Origin: Crocinitomix algicola
GTDB taxonomy: Bacteria > Bacteroidota > Bacteroidia > Flavobacteriales_D > Crocinitomicaceae
Assembly: GCF_001661595.2 (NCBI RefSeq)
Contig: NZ_LYPF02000027.1
Location: forward strand, 1-64,000
Direction of reading: 5' to 3'
DNA length: 64,000 nucleotides
Below, in pieces: positions 47,076-55,364 of this stretch. The translations under genes and the position numbers were made by a program. The number at the start of each line of letters is the position of its first letter. The first letter of the stretch is position 1. The notes under the pieces are model-generated. The model was given only the letters and a program-made list of their open reading frames with translations, was not told the origin of the DNA and searched no databases.

Positions 47076-48965
47076 ATGTATTTAAAAACATTAAAACTTA
47101 AAAACTTCAGAAGTTACGATTCTATCGAAGTTGAATTCGACAAAAACCTAAATGTAATTATAGGAAAAAATGATATTGGTAAATCAACATTACTTGAGGC
47201 GCTCGATATTTTTTTTGGTCAAGAAAGAATAAAAATTGATATAACTGATAAAAACGTTTTTCAAGGCTCTGAAATGTCAATAAGTTGTTGTTTCATTACG
47301 GACGATGACAAAGAATACTTAATTGACACAGATGTAAAAACTAAACTGAAAGACGAATATCTTTTAAATAAAGATGGACTACTTGAAATTAAGAAAGTTT
47401 GGGATTGTTCAAAAGATAAACTTACAGCATCAAGCCTTAAAACTTATATTGTTTGCGAATACCCAAAAGAATTTCAAGATGCACCATTACCAATATTAAA
47501 AATCACAGATTTAAAAAAAATATTGGAAAATAAAGGTAATGAAAATATAGCTTTTGCTCTTCACGATAAACTTAATAATAATGAACTTGAAGGACTTGAA
47601 ATTGGGCCTTATAGTTCAGATATGGATAAAAAAATCCCAATTAAAAATATCGACAAACGAAAAAGAGCAGATATCAGAAAGGCAATTTATCAAGTTTTAG
47701 ATGATAAAGAATGTAAAACAATTGAACTTCCTATAGATAAGGAAGATAGTAAGAATATTTGGAACAGTATAAGTCTTGATTTGCCGTTATATTTCTTATT
47801 TCAATCTGATAGACCTAATAAAGATACAGATAAAGAAGTACAAGACCCTTTAAAGGTAATAACGAAAACTGCTATTGAAAATGTTATTGATAAATTAGAA
47901 GAAGTAAAAGCATTAATTAAAGATAGTGCAGAAAAAATCGGTAACGAAACTATTAAAAAGCTGGAAGAGATGAATCCAGAATTAGCAAAAGTTTTAAAGC
48001 CTGATGTTTCGAATAAAGCTTGGGACACTTTGTTTTCATTTTCATTTATAGGGGATGATAATATTCCAATGAACAAAAGAGGAAGTGGAGTTCGTAGATT
48101 AATCCTTTTAAATTACTTTAGAGCTGAAGCAGAGAGAATAAACACAAATAAGAGAAATGTAATTTATGCAATTGAAGAACCTGAAACTTCTCAACATCCA
48201 AACCATCAAACTTTATTAATTGAAGCTTTAAACGAAATTGCTCAAAAACCAAATAATCAAGTTTTAATCACTACTCATTCGCCTGAAATTGCAAAACAAA
48301 CTAAAAGTGAACATTTAATTTTAGTAGATAAAGTTGATGGGAAAAATATGATTATTCAAGACGACAATAAATTAAAAGCTATTACTGAAACTTTAGGTAT
48401 AACAACATATTTGGGGAAATTAGTAATTTGTGTTGAAGGCGAGAATGACATAAACTTCTTAATGAATATAAATCAAAGTATTTCAGATTTCAAAGAAACC
48501 ATTGATTTAAAAAAGGAAAAGATTAAACTAATCCCAATGGGTGGTTCAGCTCTAAAAAATTGGATTGATAGACATTATTTAGAAGGCTCAAATGTCATAG
48601 AATTCCATCTTTATGACAAAGACTCGAATGAACAATATAAATCATCAATTGAAAAGGTTAATCAAAGAGAAGATGAATCAAAAGGAGTTTTGACAAGGAA
48701 GAGAGAGATGGAGAATTATATACATCCTAGCCTATTTCAAAGCGAATTTCATATAGATTGTTCAAATATAAAAGATTGGGATAATACAGATGTAGCTAGT
48801 ATTGTTACAAATAAAACCAACAGATTTGATGATGAAAAAATAATCAAACAAATTGCCAATGGAAAATTAACGAAACAAATGACCAAAGAACTCTTAATTG
48901 AAATGAATTCTTATGAAGAGATAAATAGTTGGTTTAAGGAAATTAAAAGATTAAACGAAAACTAA
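47076..48965 (+). CDS. OLD-family-like ATPase with TOPRIM nuclease domain
   Basis: This 629-aa protein has an SMC/ABC-type ATPase interrupted by insertions: YLKTLKLKNFRSY, Walker A GKNDIGKST (30-38), signature-like RGSGVRRL near 345 and Walker B AIEEPETSQHP (about 365-375), with a D/H-loop ITTHSPEIA. A TOPRIM domain follows: Glu454 in VICVEGEND and the DxD pair Asp514/Asp516 in HLYDKDS. OLD nucleases with this order cut DNA and often serve in phage defence (class 2 forms pair with a UvrD-like helicase as in Gabija). No helicase gene is next to it. It forms one complete cassette-like unit, 47047-48982. Confidence 0.85.
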   Translation: MYLKTLKLKNFRSYDSIEVEFDKNLNVIIGKNDIGKSTLLEALDIFFGQERIKIDITDKNVFQGSEMSISCCFITDDDKEYLIDTDVKTKLKDEYLLNKDGLLEIKKVWDCSKDKLTASSLKTYIVCEYPKEFQDAPLPILKITDLKKILENKGNENIAFALHDKLNNNELEGLEIGPYSSDMDKKIPIKNIDKRKRADIRKAIYQVLDDKECKTIELPIDKEDSKNIWNSISLDLPLYFLFQSDRPNKDTDKEVQDPLKVITKTAIENVIDKLEEVKALIKDSAEKIGNETIKKLEEMNPELAKVLKPDVSNKAWDTLFSFSFIGDDNIPMNKRGSGVRRLILLNYFRAEAERINTNKRNVIYAIEEPETSQHPNHQTLLIEALNEIAQKPNNQVLITTHSPEIAKQTKSEHLILVDKVDGKNMIIQDDNKLKAITETLGITTYLGKLVICVEGENDINFLMNINQSISDFKETIDLKKEKIKLIPMGGSALKNWIDRHYLEGSNVIEFHLYDKDSNEQYKSSIEKVNQREDESKGVLTRKREMENYIHPSLFQSEFHIDCSNIKDWDNTDVASIVTNKTNRFDDEKIIKQIANGKLTKQMTKELLIEMNSYEEINSWFKEIKRLNEN

Positions 48966-48968
48966 AAA

Positions 48969-49105
48969 GCACTATACACAACAATGGCTATAAGTAATTG
49001 CTTGTTCCCGCCTACTTCTGAAAATCCTTGCGGATTTTCAGCTCGGTGTATACTTGCAAATTTAAGTACTAACCTCCCTACTGCTCATAGCGTAGACCGT
49101 TGTTA
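48969..49105 (+). repeat. Long attC-like site, copy 1
   Basis: It starts with gcactatacacaac, the reverse-complement partner of the 47047 box, and ends with the next box GTTGTTA (49099-49105). Inner arms ggctataagta and the 'ctcatagc' segment pair; between them lie 'cttctgaaaatccttgcgga' and 'cggtgtatacttgcaaa', shared with copy 2. The arrangement fits R''-L''-...-L'-R' of a long attC. Confidence 0.7.
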
Positions 49106-49113
49106 CTTCAATT

Positions 49114-49677
49114 ATGAATAAACTCATTTTGATTATTTTTAGTGGAATTATCTTTTCATGCTCAAATCAATCCACATCAACTCAAACGGCAGAAGAAAAT
49201 TTTATACCAAAATCTTTTTTCGACTTCACTGAAGTGGATCATTATTCAATTAATATTTCTGAGAATGAAATATGGAGCCTGGAAGAAATAGATTCAGGTC
49301 AAACGAATTATTTATTCAATGAAATACTGACCAATCTTTATCCGGAGAACATAAAAGATACTGCATTTATCGAGCACCTAGAATCATTCGGCTATACAAA
49401 GAGTAAAATTTCAAACGCAAAACATGTCGAGCTGGACAGTTTATTCTCAGAAAAAAAACATGAAGAATTTTATCAATATATGTGTCTGCCTGAATTTAGG
49501 GATCTACTAATTTTTAAAGACTCCGTTCGAATTGTTGGAATTGCCAAAATTTGTTTTTCTTGTGATGAATCTCATATTCTTGGTGCTAATGCAAACACTG
49601 AAAAATTTGGAATGTCTGGAGACTATCGTAGGTTATGGAACCTATTATATGAAAAAAAAGCGCAGATCAAAAAATAA
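49114..49677 (+). CDS. Lipoprotein of unknown function
   Basis: This 187-aa predicted lipoprotein has a signal peptide MNKLILIIFSGIIFSC with the lipid-accepting Cys at residue 16. The mature part contains FLIFKDSVRIVGIAKICFSCDESHIL-like sequence (two Cys near 147-150) but no domain that I recognise. It starts 9 bp after the cassette box at 49099-49105. A weak AAGTAAAC at 49679-49686 resembles the reverse complement of that box, so this gene may be a cassette by itself. Confidence 0.65.
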   Translation: MNKLILIIFSGIIFSCSNQSTSTQTAEENFIPKSFFDFTEVDHYSINISENEIWSLEEIDSGQTNYLFNEILTNLYPENIKDTAFIEHLESFGYTKSKISNAKHVELDSLFSEKKHEEFYQYMCLPEFRDLLIFKDSVRIVGIAKICFSCDESHILGANANTEKFGMSGDYRRLWNLLYEKKAQIKK

Positions 49678-49750
49678 AAAAGTAAACGAAGCTGTTTGCC
49701 GTAAATGGCTATTTTTACATAACCGTCTGGCTATCATCAAAAAAAATAAT

Positions 49751-50239
49751 TTGAAAACGAGGTTCGTCATAACAATTTTTTTAATGCTTCATCTTGGTTT
49801 AGTATGCGGTCAAAACGATAAGTATTTGACTTTTGAACTCGGAGGTTCGGGAGGATTAGGCTCATTCAACTATGAATCTGTTTTTGGTCAGAAGGAGAAA
49901 ATAAGATACAGTTACAGAACAGGTTTTAGCTTTATGCCCATAGATAAGAACAATGGTGTAGCTTTAATATTCCCCCAAATGTTACATGGAATATTAGGGA
50001 AAAAGTCACATCAAATGGATTTTGGGATTGGACTTGCTCCATCATTTACAACAAATTTTGGAGGGGCTTATGTAAGAATGCCATTATCATTTTCCTATCG
50101 ATTTGAACCCGAAGGGAAGAACCATTATTGGAGGATCGGTTATACTCCGTTAATCTCATTTCTTTTCGATTTTCAATGGGAGCACTGGGCGGGAGTTACA
50201 TACGCCTATAAACTAAAATTCAAGAGGAACAAAAAATGA
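49751..50239 (+). CDS. Probable outer-membrane or secreted protein, unknown
   Basis: The frame is open from 49532, but the first 73 codons overlap the previous gene and look non-protein-like. A TTG at 49751 gives a signal peptide (KTRFVITIFLMLHLGLVCGQ) and a 162-aa product, which was preferred; an ATG at 49784 is the other option. The mature part alternates aromatic and polar residues (FNYESVFGQ, YRTGFSFMP, MDFGIGLAPSF, HYWRIGYTPLISFLF), as in small beta-barrels. Its stop overlaps the start of the next gene by 4 bp. No family was recognised. Confidence 0.5.
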   Translation: MKTRFVITIFLMLHLGLVCGQNDKYLTFELGGSGGLGSFNYESVFGQKEKIRYSYRTGFSFMPIDKNNGVALIFPQMLHGILGKKSHQMDFGIGLAPSFTTNFGGAYVRMPLSFSYRFEPEGKNHYWRIGYTPLISFLFDFQWEHWAGVTYAYKLKFKRNKK

Positions 50240-50991
50240 AAAAGGCACTTTTATTTGTTTTGGTAATTAGCTTCTTTAGTTGCAATAAGAAGGAGTTCTT
50301 CAAAGGACCTAATTCCTATAAAGATGGTTTTGAGGATTACAACGAAATTGATGAAATAATCGATGGAAATGACAAATACTGGTCCTTCTTTCAAAATACC
50401 TTGATTACAAATGACATTCTAATTGACACGACAATTACGCACAGTGGAAATCGAAGTGTAAAATTTATTGGAGGAAAAACGGAAAACGGTTTATCAAAAG
50501 CATCTATCAATAAACAAAACATGGCTTTCTGGGAAGGTGAAACCGTTGTGGTAGACTTTTGGCTTTACCTCGTTGGAAATGATCCTGCACAATGGCTTTT
50601 CATTTTTGATTTAGAGGAACAAACCAATATTGGTGCTGGCCCTGGGATGCGATTAGCTTTGGTTGATGGAAAATTACTACTTGAACATAAATATTCAAAT
50701 CCAAATGTAGAGCAAAAAGGAGATGGAATTCCTTTTCCGAGAAATCAATGGGTAAATGTTCGATTTGAAACAAAACTGTCTCAGAAAAAGAAAGGATTTG
50801 TGAAGGTTTATCAAGATGGCTTGCTCATCATAAACCAAGAAAAATGGAAAACATTACCTTCAGATGTTTTATACTCTACACAAGGAACTCAAGGTAGGTA
50901 TAGCCAAATTGAATTTGGAATAACTGCAAATCCATCTGAAAATGATTTAATCATGTATGTAGACGATATATCAGTACTCACTATAAACTAG
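50236..50991 (+). CDS. Lipoprotein with lyase-like concanavalin-type domain
   Basis: This 251-aa lipoprotein has MKKALLFVLVISFFSC with Cys16 as lipid site. The mature protein looks like a single jelly-roll: HSGNRSVKFIGG, VVVDFWLYLV, RNQWVNVRFETKLSQKKKGFVKVYQDGLLI and QIEFGITANPSENDLIMYVDDISV. This is the pattern of polysaccharide lyase or LamG-like concanavalin folds, with carbohydrate binding likely; catalytic residues were not identified. It shares ATGA with the upstream gene, so both sit on one transcript. Confidence 0.6.
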   Translation: MKKALLFVLVISFFSCNKKEFFKGPNSYKDGFEDYNEIDEIIDGNDKYWSFFQNTLITNDILIDTTITHSGNRSVKFIGGKTENGLSKASINKQNMAFWEGETVVVDFWLYLVGNDPAQWLFIFDLEEQTNIGAGPGMRLALVDGKLLLEHKYSNPNVEQKGDGIPFPRNQWVNVRFETKLSQKKKGFVKVYQDGLLIINQEKWKTLPSDVLYSTQGTQGRYSQIEFGITANPSENDLIMYVDDISVLTIN

Positions 50992-50999
50992 AAAACGTT

Positions 51000-51051
51000 G
51001 GTTAACAATACCTAAACTACATTAATACGTAGATTAATCAAACCGAAGGCA
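51000..51051 (+). repeat. Short attC-like hairpin, copy 1
   Basis: It begins ggttaac and has ctaaactac paired imperfectly with gtagattaa around the loop attaatac, then 'aaaccgaaggc'. The right box reads GAAGGC instead of GTTRRRY. The bases gaaggcaacaac (51045) have a partner ctggtgccgac at 51515-51525, so this seems to open the DUF1801 cassette. Confidence 0.55.
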
Positions 51052-51070
51052 ACAACTGAAAGAAATAGTA

Positions 51071-51496
51071 ATGGCAGGATTAGCAACAAAAGAAACAGGC
51101 AGAAGCGTTCAAAATTTTATCGAATCACTTGGTAACAATTCTAAACAAGCAGACAGTAATGTCATTTTAAAATTAATGGGAGAGGTGACGGGATATGAAC
51201 CTAAAGTTTGGGGTAACGAAAAAGTACCAGACTTCTTGATTGGTTTTGGTAAATATAAATATCGCCGAAAGGGTTCAAAAGAAGAGTTTGAATGGTTTAA
51301 TGTTGGATTTGCACCACGTAAATCTAAAATCACGGTTTACTTAACCATTGATATTAATGAGGAAATAGAACTCTTAGGAAAGTTGGGGAAGTGTAAATGG
51401 GGAAAAGGATGCTTGTATATCAATAAATTGTCAGATATAAATCTTGACATTCTCAAGCAACTCATTGAGAAGAGTAAAAGTGCGAAATGGCATTAA
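51071..51496 (+). CDS. DUF1801 domain protein
   Basis: This 141-aa soluble protein is almost exactly one DUF1801 domain: NVILKLMGEVTGYEPKVWG, PDFLIGFGKYKYRR, EWFNVGFAPRKSKITVYLT, LGKCKWGKGCLYINKLSDIN and DILKQLIEKS. Function is unknown. It is the only gene of a putative cassette, with matching end boxes at about 51045-51056 and 51514-51525. DUF1801 genes are thus found here in both core and cassette contexts. Confidence 0.78.
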   Translation: MAGLATKETGRSVQNFIESLGNNSKQADSNVILKLMGEVTGYEPKVWGNEKVPDFLIGFGKYKYRRKGSKEEFEWFNVGFAPRKSKITVYLTIDINEEIELLGKLGKCKWGKGCLYINKLSDINLDILKQLIEKSKSAKWH

Positions 51497-51622
51497 CAAT
51501 GATAAAACCAAAAACTGGTGCCGACAACACCAAAACACAATATTGTTCATAGCTAAACTGTTACTCAATTCAAAAAAACACACAAAACCATACAAGTTCG
51601 CCAAAAAAACAAGTTCAATACT

Positions 51623-51726
51623 GTTAAAATTAATGTGCTATATTTACACAAAACCCTGCCCAAAACGGATAGAATAATTAGAATATAATAACAGGAATAA
51701 AAGTCGTGACTTTTATTTTACCGTTG
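51623..51726 (+). repeat. Promoter-bearing cassette repeat, copy 2
   Basis: It has ttaaaattaatgtgc, TATATTTA, 'aaaccctgcccaaaacgg', then hairpin arms aataaaag/cttttatt and the box GTTGGGTGTAATT (51723-51735) that opens the toxin-antitoxin cassette. In this copy the small ATG inside the hairpin is GTG. Confidence 0.75.
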
Positions 51727-51781
51727 GGTGTAATTTGGAAAACTTACCAATTTTTGGTATTTTTGAACAAATATTTGAATT

Positions 51782-52033
51782 ATGAGCAAGAACACATCAA
51801 TATCACTCGGAAATTATTTTGACCAATTTGTGAGCAGCCAAGTCTCTACTGGACGATACAAAAACGTAAGTGAAGTAATTAGAGCTGGACTGCGCCTTTT
51901 AGAAAACGAAGAAAGTAAAGTCATTGCTTTGAGAAATGCAATTCAAGAAGGAATTGACAGTGGGATTGCACACGATTTTGACCCAGAAAAACATCTTCAG
52001 GAATTAAAAGCTAGACATAAAAAGAATGGCTAA
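51782..52033 (+). CDS. ParD-type ribbon-helix-helix antitoxin
   Basis: This 83-aa antitoxin has an N-terminal RHH DNA-binding part (NTSISLGNYFDQFVSSQV, GRYKNVSEVIRAGLRLLE) and a charged C-terminal tail that would wrap the toxin. It overlaps the toxin start by 8 bp, the normal order antitoxin then toxin. It should bind its own promoter and neutralise the ParE-like toxin. The pair fills a cassette-like unit (51723-52341). Confidence 0.9.
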   Translation: MSKNTSISLGNYFDQFVSSQVSTGRYKNVSEVIRAGLRLLENEESKVIALRNAIQEGIDSGIAHDFDPEKHLQELKARHKKNG

Positions 52034-52325
52034 ATATGAACTGACCAACAAAGCTGTTGAAGATTTAACTGGAATTTGGGAATACACAATTGAAAAGTGG
52101 TCAGAACAAAAAGCTGATAGATATTATAACTTGCTATTAGATAGCTGTCAAGACATTGCTAATAATCCTGATTTAGGAAAAAATTACGAGGGAATAACCA
52201 ATGACTTATTCGGACTTAAAACAAGCCGGCATATAATTTTTTACCGAAAACGAATTAACCTACCGATTGAAATTACGAGAATTTTACACGGACAAATGGA
52301 TTTAAAAAATAGAATAACCGAATAA
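52026..52325 (+). CDS. ParE/RelE-family toxin
   Basis: This 99-aa toxin is of the RelE/ParE fold: YELTNKAVEDLTGIWEYTIEKWSEQKAD..., NPDLGKNYEGI, LFGLKTSRHIIFYR and a final ITRILHGQMDLKNRI. The sequence type (tied to a ParD antitoxin) favours ParE, which acts on DNA gyrase, over mRNA-cleaving RelE. Toxin-antitoxin cassettes are well known to stabilise large integron arrays. Confidence 0.9.
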   Translation: MAKYELTNKAVEDLTGIWEYTIEKWSEQKADRYYNLLLDSCQDIANNPDLGKNYEGITNDLFGLKTSRHIIFYRKRINLPIEITRILHGQMDLKNRITE

Positions 52326-52375
52326 AAAAACTACACCCGACAATGAACTAAGCTAAATTCCAAGTTTTTTTGAAT

Positions 52376-52462
52376 TTAATTTCTTGCATAATTAGGATCA
52401 TAAGGTAAACCAGATTTAGCAATAGCATAGGCTTGCTTAATTAGCTTATTACATACGGCTAT
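52376..52462 (-). pseudogene. Remnant of an IS110-type transposase C-terminus
   Basis: Read on the minus strand this gives about 28 residues, AVCNKLIKQAYAIAKSG followed by LPYDPNY and a stop. That resembles the C-terminal end of IS110/IS116/IS902 transposases. No upstream part is present: the frame runs straight into the attC-like repeat at 52457. It is only a fragment; the assignment rests on memory of the family's ending. Confidence 0.5.
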
Positions 52463-52577
52463 AAGTAATTGCATGTTCTCACCTACTTCTGAAAATCTTT
52501 GCGGATTTTCAGTTTAGTGTGTACTTGCAAAGTTAACCGCTAACCCACGCAACTACTCATAGCCGAGGCCGTTAACC
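52457..52577 (+). repeat. Long attC-like site, copy 2
   Basis: It matches 48986-49105 closely: ggctataagtaattgc, cctacttctgaaaatc, tttgcggattttcag, gtgtacttgcaaag, ctactcatagcc, ending at the box GTTAACC (52571-52577). Its left R'' half is replaced by the transposase remnant. Confidence 0.65.
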
Positions 52578-52586
52578 GCAATTTGA

Positions 52587-53525
52587 ATGAAACTACTTTA
52601 TATTATATTGGTCTCAATTTTCGCATCAGAAATATCTGCACAAAATACGATTGATTATTATGAAGGAATTAATGTGGGTAAAATATTTGCTATCCAAAAT
52701 GACTTTGAATCTGCAATTAATTCCTATCACCAAGTTTTTATCCATAATGATTTTGTCTTTGCAAGGGATTGTATTAACGCAATTGAATTTTCAATTCTTG
52801 CGAAGGACTCGGTCAAAATTGAGTACTTCATTGAGAGGGCAATTTCACAAGGAATCAAAATAACTGACATAGAAAAATCCTACAACCTAACTGATTACCT
52901 GAAAAGCAATGTTTACAATGAAATTAAAGAAAAAGAAGACAGTTTGTATCGTGTCTATACTTCACGAATTAATTGGGAGATAAGAGAAGAGGTTAATCAA
53001 ATGTTCTCAGAAGACCAGAAACTGAGAGAAGAGTATTACGCTGCTAATGTTTTTCAAAAAAACAAAGTCCGAAAGAGGTGGGAAACATTGAATTCCGAAC
53101 AAGTAGAAAGATTAATTGAAATTACGAAACAGTACGGTTTTCCAGGCGAAAAATTAATTGGACTTGACAGAAGTGAAATGCATTCTAAAATTAGGACAAA
53201 CAACTATTCAGCAGGAATGCCAATAGTCATTTTTATACATCATTTTAGTCAACCGAATTTATCATATGATAGTTTACTCATAGATGAAGTGAAAAAAGGG
53301 AACCTATACAACGAACACTTTGGGACAATCTGCGATTTTGAAGCTGAATTTGGTAAATCGCGACATGAGAATTTTGGGTATTATGGTTTAAGGTTTCAGC
53401 CTAAAAAAATAGATCCAATAATGTTAAATAAAAAGCGCAAAAAAATTGGAGTTTTGGAATTTGAGCAAGTCGAGCAGTTGAACAACATAAAGGAAATTTC
53501 AAAATTTTGGAATCGATTATATTAA
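52587..53525 (+). CDS. Secreted protein, DUF6624-like, unknown function
   Basis: This 312-aa protein has a signal peptide MKLLYIILVSIFASEISAQ. The N-terminal half is helical and TPR-like (about 25-120). The C-terminal half (MFSEDQKLREEYY, LNSEQVERLIEITKQYGFPGEKLIG, MPIVIFIHHF, LLIDEVKKGNL) resembles DUF6624-type domains found in many Bacteroidota secreted proteins; the resemblance is by eye only. It starts 10 bp after a cassette box (52571). GTGGTTAAA just past its stop (53531-53539) is a weak partner of that box. Confidence 0.6.
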   Translation: MKLLYIILVSIFASEISAQNTIDYYEGINVGKIFAIQNDFESAINSYHQVFIHNDFVFARDCINAIEFSILAKDSVKIEYFIERAISQGIKITDIEKSYNLTDYLKSNVYNEIKEKEDSLYRVYTSRINWEIREEVNQMFSEDQKLREEYYAANVFQKNKVRKRWETLNSEQVERLIEITKQYGFPGEKLIGLDRSEMHSKIRTNNYSAGMPIVIFIHHFSQPNLSYDSLLIDEVKKGNLYNEHFGTICDFEAEFGKSRHENFGYYGLRFQPKKIDPIMLNKKRKKIGVLEFEQVEQLNNIKEISKFWNRLY

Positions 53526-53608
53526 GAAAGGTGGTTAAAGAGGAGAAAGCATCAAACAAAAGTGAGAGCAAAGCCGACAGGTTTGCTATTAACAATAAAC
53601 AGCACAAG

Positions 53609-54121
53609 ATGAAATACATTCTATTCCTATTTTTGAATGCAATATGTTTTCTTTCATTTTGTCAATCTGATACCTTAACGAAGGAGGATATTGGAGATAT
53701 GTTTCATGAAATTAACAAAACGGATCAAACCTATATTGGTGAAAATATTAGAGACACGCAGTTTGTCAAAAATTTCAACCAAATTATAAACCTAATTAAA
53801 GTTCAAGGTTACCCCAAATTCTTCGATAACAATGAGAATAAAAAATTAAATCGGTCCATTGAAAATGGAACTAAAAGAACATTTGTGCATATTTTACAAA
53901 CAAAACCTGAACTATTATTAAACACAGAAATAATTGACATTATAAGTAAAGAAATCTCTGAACAAAGAATTAATTCCGAAATAATGAAGTTCGCTTTATC
54001 GATTTATCAATATGATATGGATGTTGGACGAATTGATTACTGGAGTGAATCAATTGAAAAAAATTTTTATCTGGCAATCCAAAAGTGGGATATTAAATTG
54101 TACAATGTAAAGAAGAAATAA
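53609..54121 (+). CDS. Secreted protein of unknown function
   Basis: This 170-aa protein has a signal peptide MKYILFLFLNAICFLSFCQ. The mature part is helical and charged with no recognised domain. The frame is open from 53507, but that start would overlap the upstream gene and place 34 residues ahead of the signal peptide, so the ATG at 53609 was taken. Confidence 0.6.
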   Translation: MKYILFLFLNAICFLSFCQSDTLTKEDIGDMFHEINKTDQTYIGENIRDTQFVKNFNQIINLIKVQGYPKFFDNNENKKLNRSIENGTKRTFVHILQTKPELLLNTEIIDIISKEISEQRINSEIMKFALSIYQYDMDVGRIDYWSESIEKNFYLAIQKWDIKLYNVKKK

Positions 54122-54189
54122 AAGGTTATGACACTATTTGAAAATGAACTAAATCACATTTTACGCCAATTATTTCAATAATAGTAAAG

Positions 54190-54732
54190 ATGAAGAAACC
54201 AAACTTTTATACAGTACAACTAAAGCTTAAAAGACATAAACTTGCGGTACTGGAAATGGAAAATGAAGATGCAATTCAAATAGGAGGGATAGTCGATTTA
54301 ACTTCTAGGATTATAGTTTCGATTTTATTACCAACTTCTATTGGTTTAACACTAATTATTAGTGGTTTTATTATGAAGATAGGATCGCTTGAAGCTATTG
54401 GAGTGGTGCCCCTAATTTATGCTGGATATGCGATGGCTGTTTTGAAAAGTAAAAAGGTGAATAACAAAAACGTTAAAATAATTAGGACAGGGGAACTGGA
54501 AGTGAAATCGAATAGTGGGATTACAATATTTAAAAAGGACGCCATTAAAAATTTCAATACTAAAATTCACTTAGTATCGAAGGAGACATATGAAGGTAAA
54601 TTGTTATTTAGTGATACAAATAATAACCAACATGTTATTCTAAGTATTAATGATACGGAAAAAAGTGTGCTCGAAGATGATTTAATATACTTGAAAGAGT
54701 TTATCATAAATAGGATGAACAATAAATGCTAA
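54190..54732 (+). CDS. Membrane protein with C-terminal PH-like part, unknown
   Basis: This 180-aa protein has two adjacent membrane helices (about 38-85) between a 35-residue N-terminus and a soluble C-terminus (about 90-180) of beta strands ending in a helix. The strand pattern (RTGELEVKSNSGITIF, TYEGKLLFSDTNNNQHVILSI) could be a PH-like fold, as in other small bacterial membrane proteins; no family was recognised. Confidence 0.55.
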   Translation: MKKPNFYTVQLKLKRHKLAVLEMENEDAIQIGGIVDLTSRIIVSILLPTSIGLTLIISGFIMKIGSLEAIGVVPLIYAGYAMAVLKSKKVNNKNVKIIRTGELEVKSNSGITIFKKDAIKNFNTKIHLVSKETYEGKLLFSDTNNNQHVILSINDTEKSVLEDDLIYLKEFIINRMNNKC

Positions 54733-54836
54733 CAATAGCTCAATTGCATAATATGGCTGTTTACTCCAGATCGTTAATTTTGTCTTAACGTGATATTTAA
54801 CTCAATAATTGCCAAATTTACTTACGTTAATTACTT

Positions 54837-54935
54837 TAAAACCAAACTTGTTATCCATTAAAATTAATGTGCTATATTTACACCAAACCCTGCCCAAAAC
54901 GGTTAATTAATTAAGAATCATAAACAGTCGAAATG
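54837..54935 (+). repeat. Promoter-bearing cassette repeat, copy 3 (3'-truncated)
   Basis: It holds TTG (54848), then 22 nt, then TATATTTA, then ccctgcccaaaacggttaa. The hairpin and GTT box seen in other copies are missing; the next gene begins directly at 54938. Confidence 0.65.
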
Positions 54936-54937
54936 AA

Positions 54938-55255
54938 ATGAAATCATATCAGATAATGCTTCCGATTGGTCAAGAAAACCTTACTGATCTTTCAAGGTTG
55001 CTTGGAGTTTCGGTTGAACCAGACGAGTTCGATAAAGTTGAAAGCAAATTTGAAGATTCGGGATTGGATGAATTGGAACACTTATTTTTCGACCTAGAAA
55101 TGATTAAAATATCTGTTTTGTTTGAAAAATATGAAGGGTACCTGAATGTAAACGTTAAAGGAAATGGAGAGACCTTTACAATGGTGTCAGAATATCTTTA
55201 TGACGAATATGTTAAATCGGGAGGGAATGTAGCCTTTCAAGAGAAACCAAAATAA
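54938..55255 (+). CDS. Small protein of unknown function
   Basis: This 105-aa acidic soluble protein (MKSYQIMLPIGQENLTDLS...) has no signal peptide or membrane segment and no recognised family. It lies between a promoter-bearing repeat, which ends right at its start, and a short attC-like hairpin that begins 7 bp after its stop, so it looks like one small cassette. Confidence 0.55.
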   Translation: MKSYQIMLPIGQENLTDLSRLLGVSVEPDEFDKVESKFEDSGLDELEHLFFDLEMIKISVLFEKYEGYLNVNVKGNGETFTMVSEYLYDEYVKSGGNVAFQEKPK

Positions 55256-55261
55256 ACTAAT

Positions 55262-55313
55262 TACAACAAGGTGTAAAAATGCATTAAAACGCATTTTACA
55301 CTAAACGTTAAAA
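55262..55313 (+). repeat. Short attC-like hairpin, copy 2
   Basis: R''-like tacaac is followed by gtgtaaaaatgc (55271-55282) and gcattttacac (55291-55301) with the loop attaaaac. One arm has a single extra A, like the extrahelical bases that set attC strand choice. The right box is GTTAAAA (55307). Confidence 0.6.
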
Positions 55314-55364
55314 TTACCTCAAAATCTTACCAATTTACGCTAGTAAACACCCCTAAAAGCAACA

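Noticed and set aside
47076-48965. Complete Gabija defence system
   Set aside because: The OLD-like gene has no UvrD-type helicase next to it; the following genes are lipoproteins.
49532-49750. Longer N-terminus for the protein ending at 50239
   Set aside because: It overlaps the preceding lipoprotein gene in another frame, and a signal peptide begins only at 49751.
55262-55313. Hairpin as an ordinary rho-independent terminator
   Set aside because: No T run follows the stem; the stem is flanked by AAC and GTT boxes and shares its loop with three other sites.
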